From NCBI GenBank assembly GCA_019802505.1, contig JAFMOC010000094.1, positions 1,082,501 through 1,146,500 of the forward strand: a stretch of 64,000 nt of DNA, read 5' to 3'. Of the stretch, positions 37,300 through 47,871 are shown piece by piece. The notes beneath the pieces are model-generated. The model worked only from the letters and a program-made list of their open reading frames with translations. It was not told the DNA's origin and did no database searches. Within the stretch, counting starts at the first letter, position 1, and every line of letters starts with the position of its first letter. This stretch comes from Corydoras sp. C115 (Eukaryota; Chordata; Actinopteri; Siluriformes; Callichthyidae). Both the position numbers and the translations under genes were made by a program.

Positions 37300-37655
37300 T
37301 AAGATCGCAGAGTGCTTCCCCATGCCCATCCAGGGAAGAACATTTTAGGCACTGGGCAGCTACACTCAGGACAGGACATCAATCTATCACTGTGTGTGCC
37401 CAGTGATAGATTGATGCCCTGTCCTGGGCAGCTACACCCAGGACATCAATCTATCATTGGGCACCCACAGACACACACTATATGGGGCATTCAATTTACC
37501 TTGTATCCATGTTTTTGGACTTTGGGAGGAAACTGGAGAAACCGGAGGAAACCCACACAGACACGGGTAGACCATGGAACCTCCACCCAGCTCGGAATTC
37601 GAGGTACTCGAGTACTGCGAGGCAAACGTGCTAACCACTAAACCACCATGCCGCC
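37300..37655 (-). repeat. V-SINE with internal inverted duplication
   Basis: Core and head are near complete. The body is duplicated and inverted, giving 26-bp arms at 37367-37392 and 37401-37426 with one mismatch. Confidence 0.88.
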
Positions 37656-38196
37656 TTTGATAGGACCATGTATATTGAAATAGTGATTAAATGCTGATAG
37701 ACTTTTCCAAAGTAGCAGATTCGACTCTCTGCAAGCTTCCGCTTGACGTGTGATGGTGACAAATAGCAGCAAGCTGTAATGTAATTTGTGTGCACTGTCT
37801 ATGTGCCAGATCTGGCTTTTGTCACACACAGACATTAAATACATCAGAGCATTAGATAGAATATTATGTTCCATTCAAACGCTGACTGTAGTTTATTATA
37901 ATAAAGACATGATAAATGATTCACTATCGTGCTGCTTGCTTTTTGTCAGTGATGAACTACAGCCCGAGTCTTATGGGTCACCCACCCCAGCACACTCCGT
38001 ATTTACACAATCCGTATTAAATATCAAGCATTCTCTTCTCTTTGTCCTCGCTATAGCGTTTAAAATGAGCAGAAAGAACATTTTTCACGTATGCCATCCG
38101 GGACTTTTTATTCATTTGGATCTCGCGCTGATGATAATGACTCCTCCATCTCTCTCACTCGCTCTCACTCTTCGTCTTCCTCTTTTTCACTTTCAG

Positions 38197-38413
38197 TCTC
38201 GACAGACCCCTGAGGGTGAGTTCTTGCCATTGGATCAGTGTGAGTTGGACGTGGGATTCGGGACGGGTGCTGACCAGCTTTTTCTCGTCTCTCCTCTCAC
38301 CATCTGTCATGAGATCAATCCCAAAAGCCCCTTCTTTGATCTGTCGCAGCGATCACTCATGAACGAGCAGTTCGAGATAGTCGTCATCTTAGAAGGCATC
38401 GTCGAGACGACCG
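38197..38413 (+). CDS. kcnj3: kcnj3 exon 2: cytoplasmic beta domain (residues 224-296)
   Basis: It begins SRQTPEGEFLPLDQ directly after a pyrimidine-rich TTTCAG acceptor and continues the exon 1 frame (phase 0). It ends ILEGIVETT plus the first G of a split Gly codon before donor GTAATT. The segment matches the GIRK1 cytoplasmic domain, including LDVGFGTGADQLFLVSPLT and FEIVVILEGIVETTG. This Kir domain lines the cytoplasmic pore and carries PIP2 and G-beta-gamma contacts. Relative to human I note Cys238 for Leu and the string NPKSPFFDLSQRSLMNEQ where human has a similar but not identical stretch. The preceding intron happens to stay open in the same frame for about 400 bp; that is not exon. 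A SINE starts only 65 bp after the donor. Confidence 0.96.
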
Positions 38414-38478
38414 GTAATTATATACACTCTTTTCGCCATTTTACATTTTTAATAAAAAAGACATATAATAAAAAGACA

Positions 38479-38843
38479 GGGCGGCACGGTGGCTTAGTTT
38501 TTAGCACATTCGCCTCTCAGCGCTAGGGATTCCCGGTTCGATTCCCCATCTGGGTGGAGTTTCCATGTTCTCCCCGTGTCCGCGTGGGTTTCCTCCGGGT
38601 TCTCCGGTTTCCCCCCACAGTCCAAAAACATGGATCAAGTTAACTGAGTTCTCTAAATTGCCCCATATAGAGTGTGCTTGAGTGTGTGAGTGTGTACCCA
38701 GCGATGGATTGGCGCCCTGTCCTGGGTCTATCTGCCCAGCGCCCAAAACGTTCTCCCCTGGATGGGCATGGGGAACCCCACCGCGACCATAGTAGAGGAT
38801 AAAGCGGGAGATAATGAATGAATGAATGAATGAATGAATGAAT
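38479..38843 (+). repeat. full-length V-SINE next to kcnj3 exon 2
   Basis: Near-consensus copy with seven or so TGAA units. ATAAAAAGACA occurs on both sides as target duplication. It begins 65 bp after the exon 2 donor. Confidence 0.95.
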
Positions 38844-38870
38844 AAAAAGACATATAAAAATACTAGTCAA

Positions 38871-39293
38871 AAGTTTGGACATGCCCCCTTTTTGTTCTTA
38901 GTTCCACATCCTGTAAAGATGGACTTTGTAGTTCTACAATTCCAGACTGTAGTCCATCTGTTTGTGTTCTACAGTACATACTGTGTACATCTCTTTTACT
39001 CTGTTCTAATGGTCAGAACCCCAACCACCACAGAGCAGGGATTATTTGGTGGGTGCATTAGTCCTATCCCAGCAGTGTCACTGAGGTGGAGAAATGAAAC
39101 TACTCACCACATCAGTGTCACTGCAGAACTGACCATAAACAATCCGCCACCCAAATGATACCTGTTCTGCGATGCTCCTGAGAACCAACAGGGGACTAAC
39201 AACAACAAAGAACACAGATGGACTACAGTCTGTAATTGTAGAACTACAAAGTCCATCATTATAGAAGCAGAGAATATATAACAAGAGGAAGGA
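38871..39293. mobile_element. foldback DNA transposon, second copy
   Basis: Left arm 38919-38970 and right arm 39208-39256 are inverted copies differing at only a few positions. Interior matches the element at 24.3 kb with deletions. No coding capacity. Confidence 0.75.
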
Positions 39294-39965
39294 AATAGTG
39301 CTTTAACTTCAGAAACAGGAAGACAGGTATTGTCTGTATTTTTTTATTACAGCTTTTGAGGTAAGCATGCACACACATCCATTTTTCAACCGTATCAGTT
39401 TTGCTTTGTCCACGCTCATGGGGTCATCGTTTTCGTGTGAAGGGGTAGATATGCAGAGGTGAAAAACAATGACGCCGATGTCCGCTTTCTCTTCCTGATT
39501 TGGTTTTATCGCTCATCGCATTTCCTTTCCTGATTCGTTCTGTCGTTGTATTCTCATTTCTATTATTTATGGTTTTATTATAAACTCTAGCATATTAACT
39601 TGAGGCAATTTGAAACCTTTCACCATTTTAAATTACCTGCATTTTTACATGAGCTGATCTTTATCGAATATCGCATAATAAATTCCAATCACAATCTGCC
39701 CAAACAAACAGTTTTACTTTTCATTTTCTTTACAGAGTAATGTGAGCAAACAGCTTAATTATCCATTCCCATTGCAGGCTTTAATGTTTTGTTATGAGAG
39801 CAGATATCCTTTAGCAGCAATAACAATCTAGCAGCAGATGAAGTATTAAACACCGGGATCGTCGAGAGGCTTATTTTATGTGAAATTAGTTTTTATCCCA
39901 AAGCTGCACAACTCAAAAACTATTTTCTGTCCTATAGGCTGTTAATAAATGCATTAGCATCTATG
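39294..39965. other. intron 2, no repeat or gene recognised
   Basis: AT-rich unique sequence. Confidence 0.5.
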
Positions 39966-40242
39966 TTGTCATCATCATCATCTTCTGCTTAATACTATAC
40001 TGGGGACTGGGAAGTGGAGGGGGGTGTTCCTCATGTCTTACTAGGGTAGAACATTTCGGGCACTGTGCAGATACACCCAGGACAGGCCGCCAGTCCATCT
40101 CTGGGCACACACTCTCTTACACATACACTATGCATCGAGAGTTTGGAGAAAACCCAAGTGGACACAGAGAGAACATAGAAACTCTAACCAGATTGGGATT
40201 TGAACCTGGAACCTCGGTATTTAGAGACACCATACCACCCCT
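39966..40242 (-). repeat. degenerate V-SINE
   Basis: Old copy with most of the core deleted. Confidence 0.8.
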
Positions 40243-40854
40243 ACATATGTGGTGTATATAAGAATTTAACAGAATGTTTTATATAATAAATGCAATTATA
40301 TTAAATAAATAGTACTTATGTGCAAATATAAAATGTAGATAAATACAGAAATAATATGAAGAACATCTGAGATCTAAAATGTCAATAAATTGACATTGTA
40401 AATTGTAATTAGGCAATTAGGCAATACAATTGACAAATGTAAATTGTAATTAGGTAAGAGCTTATTAAAGGATCGTTACTGACCACATATATTACATCCT
40501 GTTAGTTATAGCTGTCTGTTATTAAGATGCTGTTTTAATGAGAGATTTAATAACATGTAGGGTTGATTACATTTCCAAACACACCAGTATTACAATAAAG
40601 GACACTTTAAATAGAGCTAAATGAGTAATTTTGTGCTTGTCTTATGTGGGGAATGTCATCGTTTTGAGACCTAAACATTGTCCTGCTCATAAGTGCTTAT
40701 TGATCGACAGGAGCCATGAACCTGGATAGAAATGTCAATGTCATCAGTTTTTGGAAAGGCATTTATAGACCTTTGTTCTATAAGAGGCACACAAACACTT
40801 CTTGAACTGCTTAAAGACTGAAGGAGCTTAATAAATGTATAGAATTCAAATAAG
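40243..40854. other. intron 2, no gene recognised
   Basis: Very AT-rich. Contains a short local duplication of TGACA...TTGTAATTAGG near 40390-40455. Confidence 0.5.
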
Positions 40855-41048
40855 TGTTTTATTTACATTCATTCAGCAGATGTTTTATCCAAAGCAAGCA
40901 CAGGGTGGGCCACAGCATCCCTGGAGCAATGAGGGTTAAGGACCTTGCTCAAGAACCCACGTTGGTAACATCAGTGGCCCTGGGATTTCAACCAACAACC
41001 TTCAGATTGATAGCCCAACACCTTAACCACTGAGCCACCACACCCATC
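40855..41048 (-). repeat. second-family SINE, near complete
   Basis: Tail TTTACATTCATTCAGCAGAT, middle ACAGCATCCCTGGAGCAATG and head CTTAACCACTGAGCCACCAC, as at 33.4 kb. Confidence 0.82.
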
Positions 41049-41078
41049 CAAATAGTATTTTCCTAACTACTGGACATC

Positions 41079-42226
41079 TGGCGGCACAGTGGCTTAGTGG
41101 TTAGGACATTCTCCTCTCAGCTCTGGGGATCCAGGTTTGAATCTCAAGTTCTCCACATGTCCAAGGAGCATGGGCTTCCATCATGTTCTCCGGTTTCCTC
41201 CCATAGTCCAAAAGCATATAACCAAAAGAGTGTTAATGTGGGTGTGTGTGTGTGTGCACAGCGATGGATTGGCACAATGTCTGGGGTGTATCTACCCAGC
41301 ATCTGAAACGTTCTCCCCTGGATGGGCCTCCTGTGGCCCCCAGCAGGGGATCAAGAAGAATTGAATGAATGAATGAATGAATAAATAACTACATCCATAC
41401 AACATTATCGCTTTTTAAAAATCTACATGTATCTCATAAATTCTGATTTTAATCAGCTGAGACTGACCCTGGCTACCAATACATCAACATTCTCACAATT
41501 AATGCCTAAAAGATGCCAGGTAAATAAAGTTATAACTCACCTCTGTCAATACCAAATGTAGTTTTATTGCTATGTGTAATTTTATACGCATTATGATGCT
41601 GTAACTTGAGAACTAATTAGGTGAGAACGTCAAACTGTCTGTAGGATTTATAGGAATCGTGGCTCGGCTGAATGAAGTGCTTGTGATGGAGAGGAGATCG
41701 ATAGGTTTAGCCAGACTTCACCATTTAGGACTTCGACCATCATTAGCAAGACTTAGAATCAATGAAAACATTGACAGTATAAACTGGGTTGGGCGGCACG
41801 GTGGCTTAGTGGTTAACACGTTCACCTCTCAGCCCTGGGGATCCAGATTCCAATCCGATCAGGATGGAGTTCCATGTTCTCCCTGTGTTCCTCCTTTTCC
41901 TCCATTCTCCACATTCAAGGTGAACTAGATTCTCAAATTGCCCCTGTATAGTGTGTGTGTCTGTGAGTGTGTGTGTGCCCTGCGATAGTTTGGCGCCCTG
42001 TCCTGGGTGTATCTACCCAGCACCCAAAACGTTCTCCACTGGATGGGCATTGGAAAGATAATGAATGAATCAATCAGTTAATTAATTAGTGACATGGTTA
42101 GCATGTTCGCCTCTTGGATCTGGGGATCCAAGATGAAGTTTCCATGTTTTCCCCTTGTCCGCGTGAATGTCCTCCCGGTTGTCTGGTTTCCTCCCAGATA
42201 AATTGAATACACTAAATTGCCCCATA

Positions 42227-42289
<63 letters not shown>

Positions 42290-42815
42290 AGTGAGTGTGT
42301 CCAGCAATAGATTGGCATGTATATGCCCAGTGCCCAAAATATTCATCCTTGGATGGGTATGGGGAACCCCCCCTACAGTAGAGGATTAAGTGGGAGATAA
42401 TAAATAAAATGAATGATTTAATTAATTAATTAATTAATTAATTATATAATAAATGACTAGTAATGTAGCACATTCCTTTAAAAAAGGAATACTGTTCTGT
42501 ACTAGCACTAGGGATATCCGGTTGGAATCCCAATCTGGGTGGAGTTTCCATGTTCTCCCCGTGTCCACATGGGTTTCCTCTGGGTTCTCCTGTTTCCTCC
42601 CACAGTCCAAAAACTTGGATCAAGGTCAAATGAATTCTTCAAATAGCCCCATATAGAGTGTGTTTGTATGAGTATGTGTGTGCCCAGCAATAGATTGGCA
42701 CCCTGTCCTGGGTGTATCTGCCCAGCGCCCAAAACATTCTCCCCTGGATGGGCATGGGAACCCCCCCCCCCCCCCCGCGACCCTATTAGAGGATGAAGCA
42801 GGAGATGATGGATGG
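41079..42815 (+). repeat. run of four V-SINEs in the same orientation
   Basis: Copies at 41079-41385, 41789-42070, 42088-42414 and 42500-42815, all plus and moderately diverged. The third carries an expanded GT run (about 42232-42289) in its body. The fourth lacks the 5' head and has a poly(C) stretch at about 42761. Confidence 0.88.
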
Positions 42816-43680
42816 GTTAGTTTAAGACAATGAACTTTAGATGCAGCGTGGTACGTTTACTACAGTGGAATCATCAACATTGTGAGTGTTTTCTTTTAAT
42901 GCTGCGCAATAAATGTTTTCCCTGGAGCCTATTACAGTTCTTACGAGGCTGTTCCAAAGCCGGAATATTCCTTATACATTTTGATAACCCTGTTTTGAGC
43001 TCCGACTGTCTTTCTTGTAAATGTCTCCTTTGTTCTCTGACCTTTTTCCAACCAAAGTCTGGATGAATAATTTCTTTTAATCAGCCCAAAAGACTTCCTT
43101 TTACTTTCCAGGGACAAACAAGTCTGGACTAATCGGTTTATTGATGGCTGTAAATTGGACAGAAGCACAGCTGACATCCGAGAAATCAGATTCTAAGCCT
43201 CCCTCTCTCACTCTCTCTTGCCCTCTCTCTCTCTTTCTCTCTGGTGCATTCAGCTAAGAGAAGAAAGAACTCTGGCAGAGCTGAGTAATGATCGAGTCGA
43301 CCCGTTTTCCAAAGCTCTGAATAGCTTCTGACTGAAAAAGTGCACACATTAAGCACGACCACTGACAAGCTACCATCAAAGGGCAGGAATTAGTCTCAGG
43401 TGAATCAAAAATGCCAGGATTTTAATTGTATGAATCAGTCTGAGGATGGCACTGGAACACATCTCTACCATCTCTGGTTCATAATGAATATGTATTTTAG
43501 CCTGTTCTCTCTTATTTTGTTTTCACATTACAATTCCTGATAATAGCTCTAAAATCAGGTACATGTTTTCAGGTACCAGCTGTGACGTGCAGGACATGAC
43601 ACGAAGGGCAATATCATGTATTTTGATCAACCTGTCCCAATATCTCCATCGACATGTCACCTGTCTTATCTTCTAAAGAA
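42816..43680. other. intron 2, no repeat or gene recognised
   Basis: Unique sequence with a CT-rich stretch at about 43199-43242. A conserved non-coding element is possible but untested. Confidence 0.4.
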
Positions 43681-43681
43681 T

Positions 43682-44032
43682 ATTCATTCATTCATTCATT
43701 ATCTTCCGCTTTGTCCTATATTAGGGTCGCGGTGGGGTTCCCCATGCCCATCCAGGGGAGAACGTTTCGGGCGCTGGGCAGATACACCCAGGACAGGGCG
43801 CCAATCTATCGCTGGGCACACATTCACTCACTCACACAGACACACACTATATGGGGCAATTTTTAGAACTCAATTGACTTGATCCATGTTTTTGGACTGT
43901 GGGAGGAAACCAGAGATCCCGGAGGGAACCCACGTGGACACGGGGAGAACATGGAAACTCCACCCAGATGGGGATTACAACCGGAAATCCCTAGTGCTGA
44001 GAGGCGAACGTGCTAACCACTCAGCAACCTTC
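43682..44032 (-). repeat. full-length V-SINE next to tRNA-Cys copy 1
   Basis: Near-consensus copy. The head end is slightly damaged (CACTCAGCAACCTTC). Confidence 0.92.
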
Positions 44033-44103
44033 AAAAGAATATAATTCTCCTAAATTATTACTTAAAATAATAATACAAAGTTTATTTTTATAAGACATTA
44101 AAG

Positions 44104-44175
44104 AGGGGGCACCCGGATTTGAACCGGGGACCTCTTGATCTGCAGTCAAATGCTCTACCACTGAGCTATACCCCC
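44104..44175 (-). tRNA. tRNA-Cys(GCA), copy 1, inside kcnj3 intron 2
   Basis: The reverse complement folds as a standard 72-nt tRNA: acceptor GGGGGTA/TGCCCCC, D stem GCTC/GAGC, anticodon loop CTGCAGA with GCA, T loop TTCAAAT, and U73, the Cys discriminator. No intron and no encoded CCA. A and B boxes are intact. The 3' side has only TTT close by. It is transcribed opposite to kcnj3. Sequence identical to copies 6, 8 and 9. Confidence 0.95.
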
Positions 44176-44457
44176 ACATGAGCAGACTGTTTGCCATGAG
44201 TTTACCAGCGAACTTTCATTAATACAAACAGGAAAACCAGGTAAAGTGTACTTAGCCCTGCATTGACTCTAATTTATGCCCCCATACTCACACCGGTCAA
44301 CATCCTAGATTTACAAGTTTAAACCCGCGATAAACAGCCATATATATGTTTCAAAAGGTCTACTGACATAGAAATGAACTTAAATAGGGTCACAAACTGA
44401 GCCATCCATCAAGTGCATCCACAGCAAAGATTAAAGTAGATAATTCACCTTAATTAA

Positions 44458-44856
44458 CATCATCTTTATCCTCTACCAGGGTCGCAGGGAGGTTCCCTAT
44501 GCCCATCCAGGGGAGAATGTTTCAGGCGCTGGGCAGATACACACAGGACAGGGTGCCAATCTATCACTGGGCACACACTTACTCACTCTATATAGGGCAA
44601 TTTGGAGAATTCAAATGACCTTGATCCATGAACCCGGAGGAAACCCACACGGACAACATGAAAACTCCACCAAGATTGGGATTCGAACCGGGAATCCCTA
44701 GCGCTGAGAGGAGAACATGCTAACCACTAAGCCACCATGCCGCCTACCTTAATTAACACTTTAGCAATAATACTTGGTTTAATTTCAACTCATTATCTTC
44801 TGCTTAATAACGTTTTAGGAACTGAGCAGATACATTCAGGACACGGTGCCAATCAT
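44458..44856 (-). repeat. V-SINE plus trailing fragment
   Basis: 44458-44745 is a copy with a deletion between body and core. 44788-44856 is a separate old body fragment. Confidence 0.85.
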
Positions 44857-45015
44857 ATAATATTATGTTATAGGGGCCAATATGTAGCTATTTTGGGTTT
44901 GACTCATTGTTTAGGGGTGTGTACATTATATACTGGTATTAATTAAACAGTCTATATAAATAGTTGATGGTAAGTTCAGTTTGTTTCAGTTAATACAATG
45001 GTGATATGTTTTTAG

Positions 45016-45671
45016 GTATGACATGTCAGGCACGAACCTCCTACACTGAGGACGAGGTGTTGTGGGGTCACCGCTTCTTACCTGTCATGTCTCTTGAAGA
45101 GGGCTTCTTCCGGGTTGACTATTCCCAGTTCCACAGCACATTCGAGGTGCCCACTCCACCATACAGCGTCAAAGAGCATGAGGAAAAGGGCTCACTCCCG
45201 TCTCCACTCTGCGTCCCTCAACGTGAACGAGTCTTCTCCTTCAACTGTTTGGAGATTGGGGATGAACGACCCAGCCTGGGTGGTAGTGCCTCCTGTAGGC
45301 TCCCCAGCAAGGTGCAGCGGATGAGCTCTTCTGGGAAAGAGGATCTCCCAAGAAGGGTGCTACGATTGAGCTCTCAGTCATCAGAGAAGGCGTCCAGCAC
45401 GGGAGACCTGCCCCTCAAACTGCAGCGCCTGGGGTCCAGTCCCGGCCATTCTGACGACGATGGGCGTTTCCACTTAAAGGCCCTCAGAGTGGGGTTTGAG
45501 CCAATGACCATGTCCACCGGAGATCTTCAGCACAGAAGTTTGTCCCCGATGCCATCTCCGATTGCACTCCCTCACACCCCAGGCCCCCCTCACACTCCTC
45601 TGCCTTCGGCTGGTTCCAGACTGGAGGATAAGTTGCCTGCCAAGCTAAGAAGGATGAACGCTGACCGCTAG
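45016..45671 (+). CDS. kcnj3: kcnj3 exon 3: end of cytoplasmic domain and long C-terminal tail (residues 296-513)
   Basis: It starts GT-ATG after TTTTTAG, completing the split Gly codon, then MTCQARTSYTEDEVLWGHRF as in GIRK1. L322 aligns with human L333, a G-beta-gamma activation residue. The core ends near FEVPTPPYSVKE (about 349). The tail to 513 contains five decamer repeats of the form LPxK(L/V)xRM/LS at 391-400, 406-415, 427-436, 447-456 (weak) and 502-511, and a Pro-rich stretch at 473-494. It ends PAKLRRMNADR-TAG, close to the human end but without the last two residues. Known of the family: the GIRK1 distal tail is unique to this subunit and tunes basal activity. Overall 12 residues longer than human, mainly in the tail. 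High confidence. Confidence 0.96.
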
Positions 45672-46500
45672 GTTCCACAGACTGGAGGAAGTTGTTCTAC
45701 ACTGCTGATCTGGAGGTCATGTTAATATAAGTAGAATCATACTGAGGCCACATACGTCCTTCCTGGATCAGCATGGAACAATTTCTTTAAAATACAGAGA
45801 ATATATTTAAGATATATAAGCGTCTGTGGTCATGAATGTTCTATAGCATCACACAGGAGCTCAAGACAAGAATATAGAAGACTTTTCCATGCATGACCAA
45901 AAGATTTGGTTATTTGAATGAGTGTGTTTATTTTTGATTATACACAGATTCTGTCACTGATGTAAATTTTTGGCCCGACTGATATTACCAAAACTAATTT
46001 TAAACACAACTTTAATTTTTAATGCACCAATAACAATCCCCTTAGTTTGGTCATAATCAGTTTGGACGAGGCCAGTTTCAGAATCAAGATATAAGGAAAA
46101 AGGTGTCTTTTTTATGTGTATTCACCAAGTATATCTTTTCAGTACTTCTTTTTTTTTTCATTCTGCCACTGATTTGTGTCTATATATAATTTTGAATTTT
46201 ACTTTTTCAAGTTATTTATGAAGGAAATTTCAATTTAGGAAAAATCTCATACTAAAATGTAATATTTATTGTCGAAGGATGATACCAAATTTAATCTATC
46301 ACAGAGCAGACACACAGACGAACACGTTTCCACCAAAGGGTGATTTAATATATTTGGTTCACTGACTTACATTTTTATTGAGTAAGAAAACTGTACTTTC
46401 TTAACAAGATTCATAATGAGAAGGGAAAGCATCTCAAGTGAATTAAATTCACTTAACTTATTACTCGAAATAATAAAACAAAGTTTATTTTCAAAGTGAG
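45672..46500 (+). other. kcnj3 3' UTR and downstream, end not placed
   Basis: AT-rich sequence follows the stop codon with no repeat I recognise until tRNA-Cys flanking DNA begins near 46.43 kb. AATAAA occurs at 46472 and 46502, but both lie in the tRNA-flanking duplicated DNA, so the real polyadenylation site is uncertain. Confidence 0.35.
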
Positions 46501-46509
46501 ATAATAAAG

Positions 46510-46581
46510 AGGGGGCACCCGGACTTGAACCAGGGACCTCTTGATCTGCAGTCAAATGCTCTACCACTGAGCTATACCCCC
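46510..46581 (-). tRNA. tRNA-Cys(GCA), copy 2
   Basis: Complete 72-nt cloverleaf with anticodon GCA and U73. It differs from the canonical copy in the T arm: one stem base gives a G-U wobble, and the T loop reads TTCAAGT. Likely still foldable. It is the first copy downstream of the kcnj3 stop codon. Confidence 0.92.
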
Positions 46582-46723
46582 TCCAGAGCTTATGTGTTTA
46601 GTGCTGCTTGTATATTTACACACTCTGTACTCACACCAGGAACTTCCTTTATTTACTAGAACTCTCTCAGTTGATATATCACATTTATATATAATGGACC
46701 CAAACAGGGTCACAGGAAAGATT

Positions 46724-47068
46724 CATTCATTCATTATCTCCCGCTTTATCCTCTATTAGGGTCGCGGTGGGGTTCCCCATGCCCATCCAGGGGAGAACGT
46801 CTCAGGCGCTGGGCAGATACACCCAGGACAGGGCGCCAATCCATCGCTGGGTACATACTCACTCACACAAACACACTCTATATGGGGCAATTTAGAGAAC
46901 TCAATTAACTTGATCCATGTTTTTGGACTGTGGGAGGAAACCGGAGAACCCAGAGGAAACCCACGCGGACACGGGGAGAACATGGAAACTCCACCCAGAT
47001 GCGGATTCGAACCGGGAATCCCTAGCGCTGAGAGGCGAACGTGCTAACCACTAAGCCACCGTGCTGCC
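46724..47068 (-). repeat. full-length V-SINE between tRNA-Cys copies 2 and 3
   Basis: Near-consensus copy with 13-bp target repeats CACAGGAAAGATT at 46711-46723 and 47069-47081. A recent insertion into the tRNA array. Confidence 0.96.
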
Positions 47069-47154
47069 CACAGGAAAGATTAAAGTATATAATTCATCTA
47101 AATTAATACTTAAAATAAGAATGCAAAACTACATTTCTTTAAAAACCACTAAAC

Positions 47155-47226
47155 AGGGGGCACCCAGATTTGAACCGGGGACCTCTTGATCTGCAGTCAA
47201 ATGCTCTACCACTGAGCTATACCCCC
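47155..47226 (-). tRNA. tRNA-Cys(GCA), copy 3
   Basis: Complete 72-nt tRNA with anticodon GCA. One T-stem change relative to canonical gives a G-U pair. Its upstream flank (plus-strand right side) closely matches that of copies 4 and 5, showing segmental duplication. Confidence 0.92.
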
Positions 47227-47321
47227 ACCTGACAAGGAAGAGTGTCATGACTTTAGGAGTGAACTTTCATTAATTCCAAAACGATAACAGGAAAACTGTA
47301 CTTAGCACTGCATTGACTCTA

Positions 47322-47640
47322 ATTTCCATCCATCCATCCATTATCTTCCGCTTTATCCTAAATTAAGGTTGCGGTGAAGGGGGGAGAGAACGTTTCGGGC
47401 GAACACAACCAGGACAGGACGACAATCTACCACTGGGCACACACTCACTCACACAGAGACAATCTAAATGGGGCAGTTTCGAGAACTCAATTGACTTGAT
47501 CCATGTTTTTGGACTATGGGAGGAAACCGGAGAACCCGGAGGAAACCCACGCGGACACGGGGAGAACATGGAAACTCCACCCAGATGGGGATTCCCTAAC
47601 GCTGAGAGGCGAACTTGCTAAACACTAAGCCACCGTGCTG
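47322..47640 (-). repeat. rearranged V-SINE of the tRNA-Cys duplicon, copy A
   Basis: It shares with the copies at 47872 and 48822 an unusual short body (GAGAACGTTTCGGGC joined to AACACAACCAGGACAGG) and CTAAATGGGGCA in place of TATATGGGGCA. Confidence 0.92.
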
Positions 47641-47703
47641 ACTCTAATTTATTAAAAGTAAAAGTAATTTTATAAAAATTTAAAGTAAATGTTTACATCA
47701 AAA

Positions 47704-47775
47704 AGGGGACACCTGGATTTGAACCGGGGACCTCTTGATCTGCAGTCAAATGTTCTACCACTGAGCTATACCCCC
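47704..47775 (-). tRNA. tRNA-Cys(GCA)-like, copy 4, possibly decaying
   Basis: 72 nt with GCA anticodon, but it carries a G-U at the acceptor stem, a C-A mismatch in the D stem (GAAC for GAGC) and a C-A mismatch in the T stem. A TTTTT terminator follows directly. The defects suggest a low-efficiency gene or a pseudogene. Confidence 0.75.
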
Positions 47776-47871
47776 ACATGACAAAAAAGAGTGTCATGAG
47801 TTTAGGAGTGAACTTTCATTAATTCCAAAACGATAAGAGGAAAACTGTACTTAGCGCTACATTGACTCTAA

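Larger units (their letters stand above)
9372..38196 (+). other. kcnj3: kcnj3 intron 1 (about 28.8 kb)
   Basis: Bounded by donor GTGAGC and acceptor TTTCAG. Its content is itemised separately: a CA-rich tandem-repeat field in the first 1.5 kb, V-SINEs from about 13.4 kb onward, several long dinucleotide arrays, a foldback transposon at 24.3 kb and a nested SINE pair at 35.6 kb. I recognise no other coding exon in it on either strand. Confidence 0.93.
38414..45015 (+). other. kcnj3: kcnj3 intron 2 (about 6.6 kb)
   Basis: Bounded by donor GTAATT and acceptor TTTTTAG, phase 1. It holds a V-SINE 65 bp after the donor, a foldback transposon immediately behind it, a run of four V-SINEs at 41.1-42.8 kb, further SINEs, and one complete tRNA-Cys gene on the opposite strand at 44.1 kb. 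Confidence 0.93.
8703..45671 (+). other. kcnj3: kcnj3 gene span, three coding exons (GIRK1/Kir3.1 potassium channel)
   Basis: The gene is defined by three coding exons whose translations follow vertebrate GIRK1 from end to end: 669 + 217 + 656 nt gives 513 codons plus TAG. Intron 1 (9372-38196) is phase 0, donor GTGAGC, acceptor TTTCAG. Intron 2 (38414-45015) is phase 1, donor GTAATT, acceptor TTTTTAG. Known of the family: GIRK1 co-assembles with GIRK2 or GIRK4 as a plasma-membrane tetramer, is opened by G-protein beta-gamma and PIP2, and slows heart rate and neuronal firing. Human KCNJ3 also has three coding exons and 501 residues. Teleosts carry kcnj3a and kcnj3b, and I cannot tell which one this is. 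The introns hold SINEs, satellites, two foldback transposons and one antisense tRNA gene. Confidence 0.96.

Noticed and set aside
37786..38196. In-frame open sequence upstream of exon 2
   Set aside because: Open by chance; a good acceptor lies at 38195-38196 and GIRK1 similarity begins exactly after it.
46367..46567. Minus-strand frame beginning MVEHLTADQEVPGSSPGA
   Set aside because: This is a translation of tRNA-Cys copy 2, a familiar false ORF.
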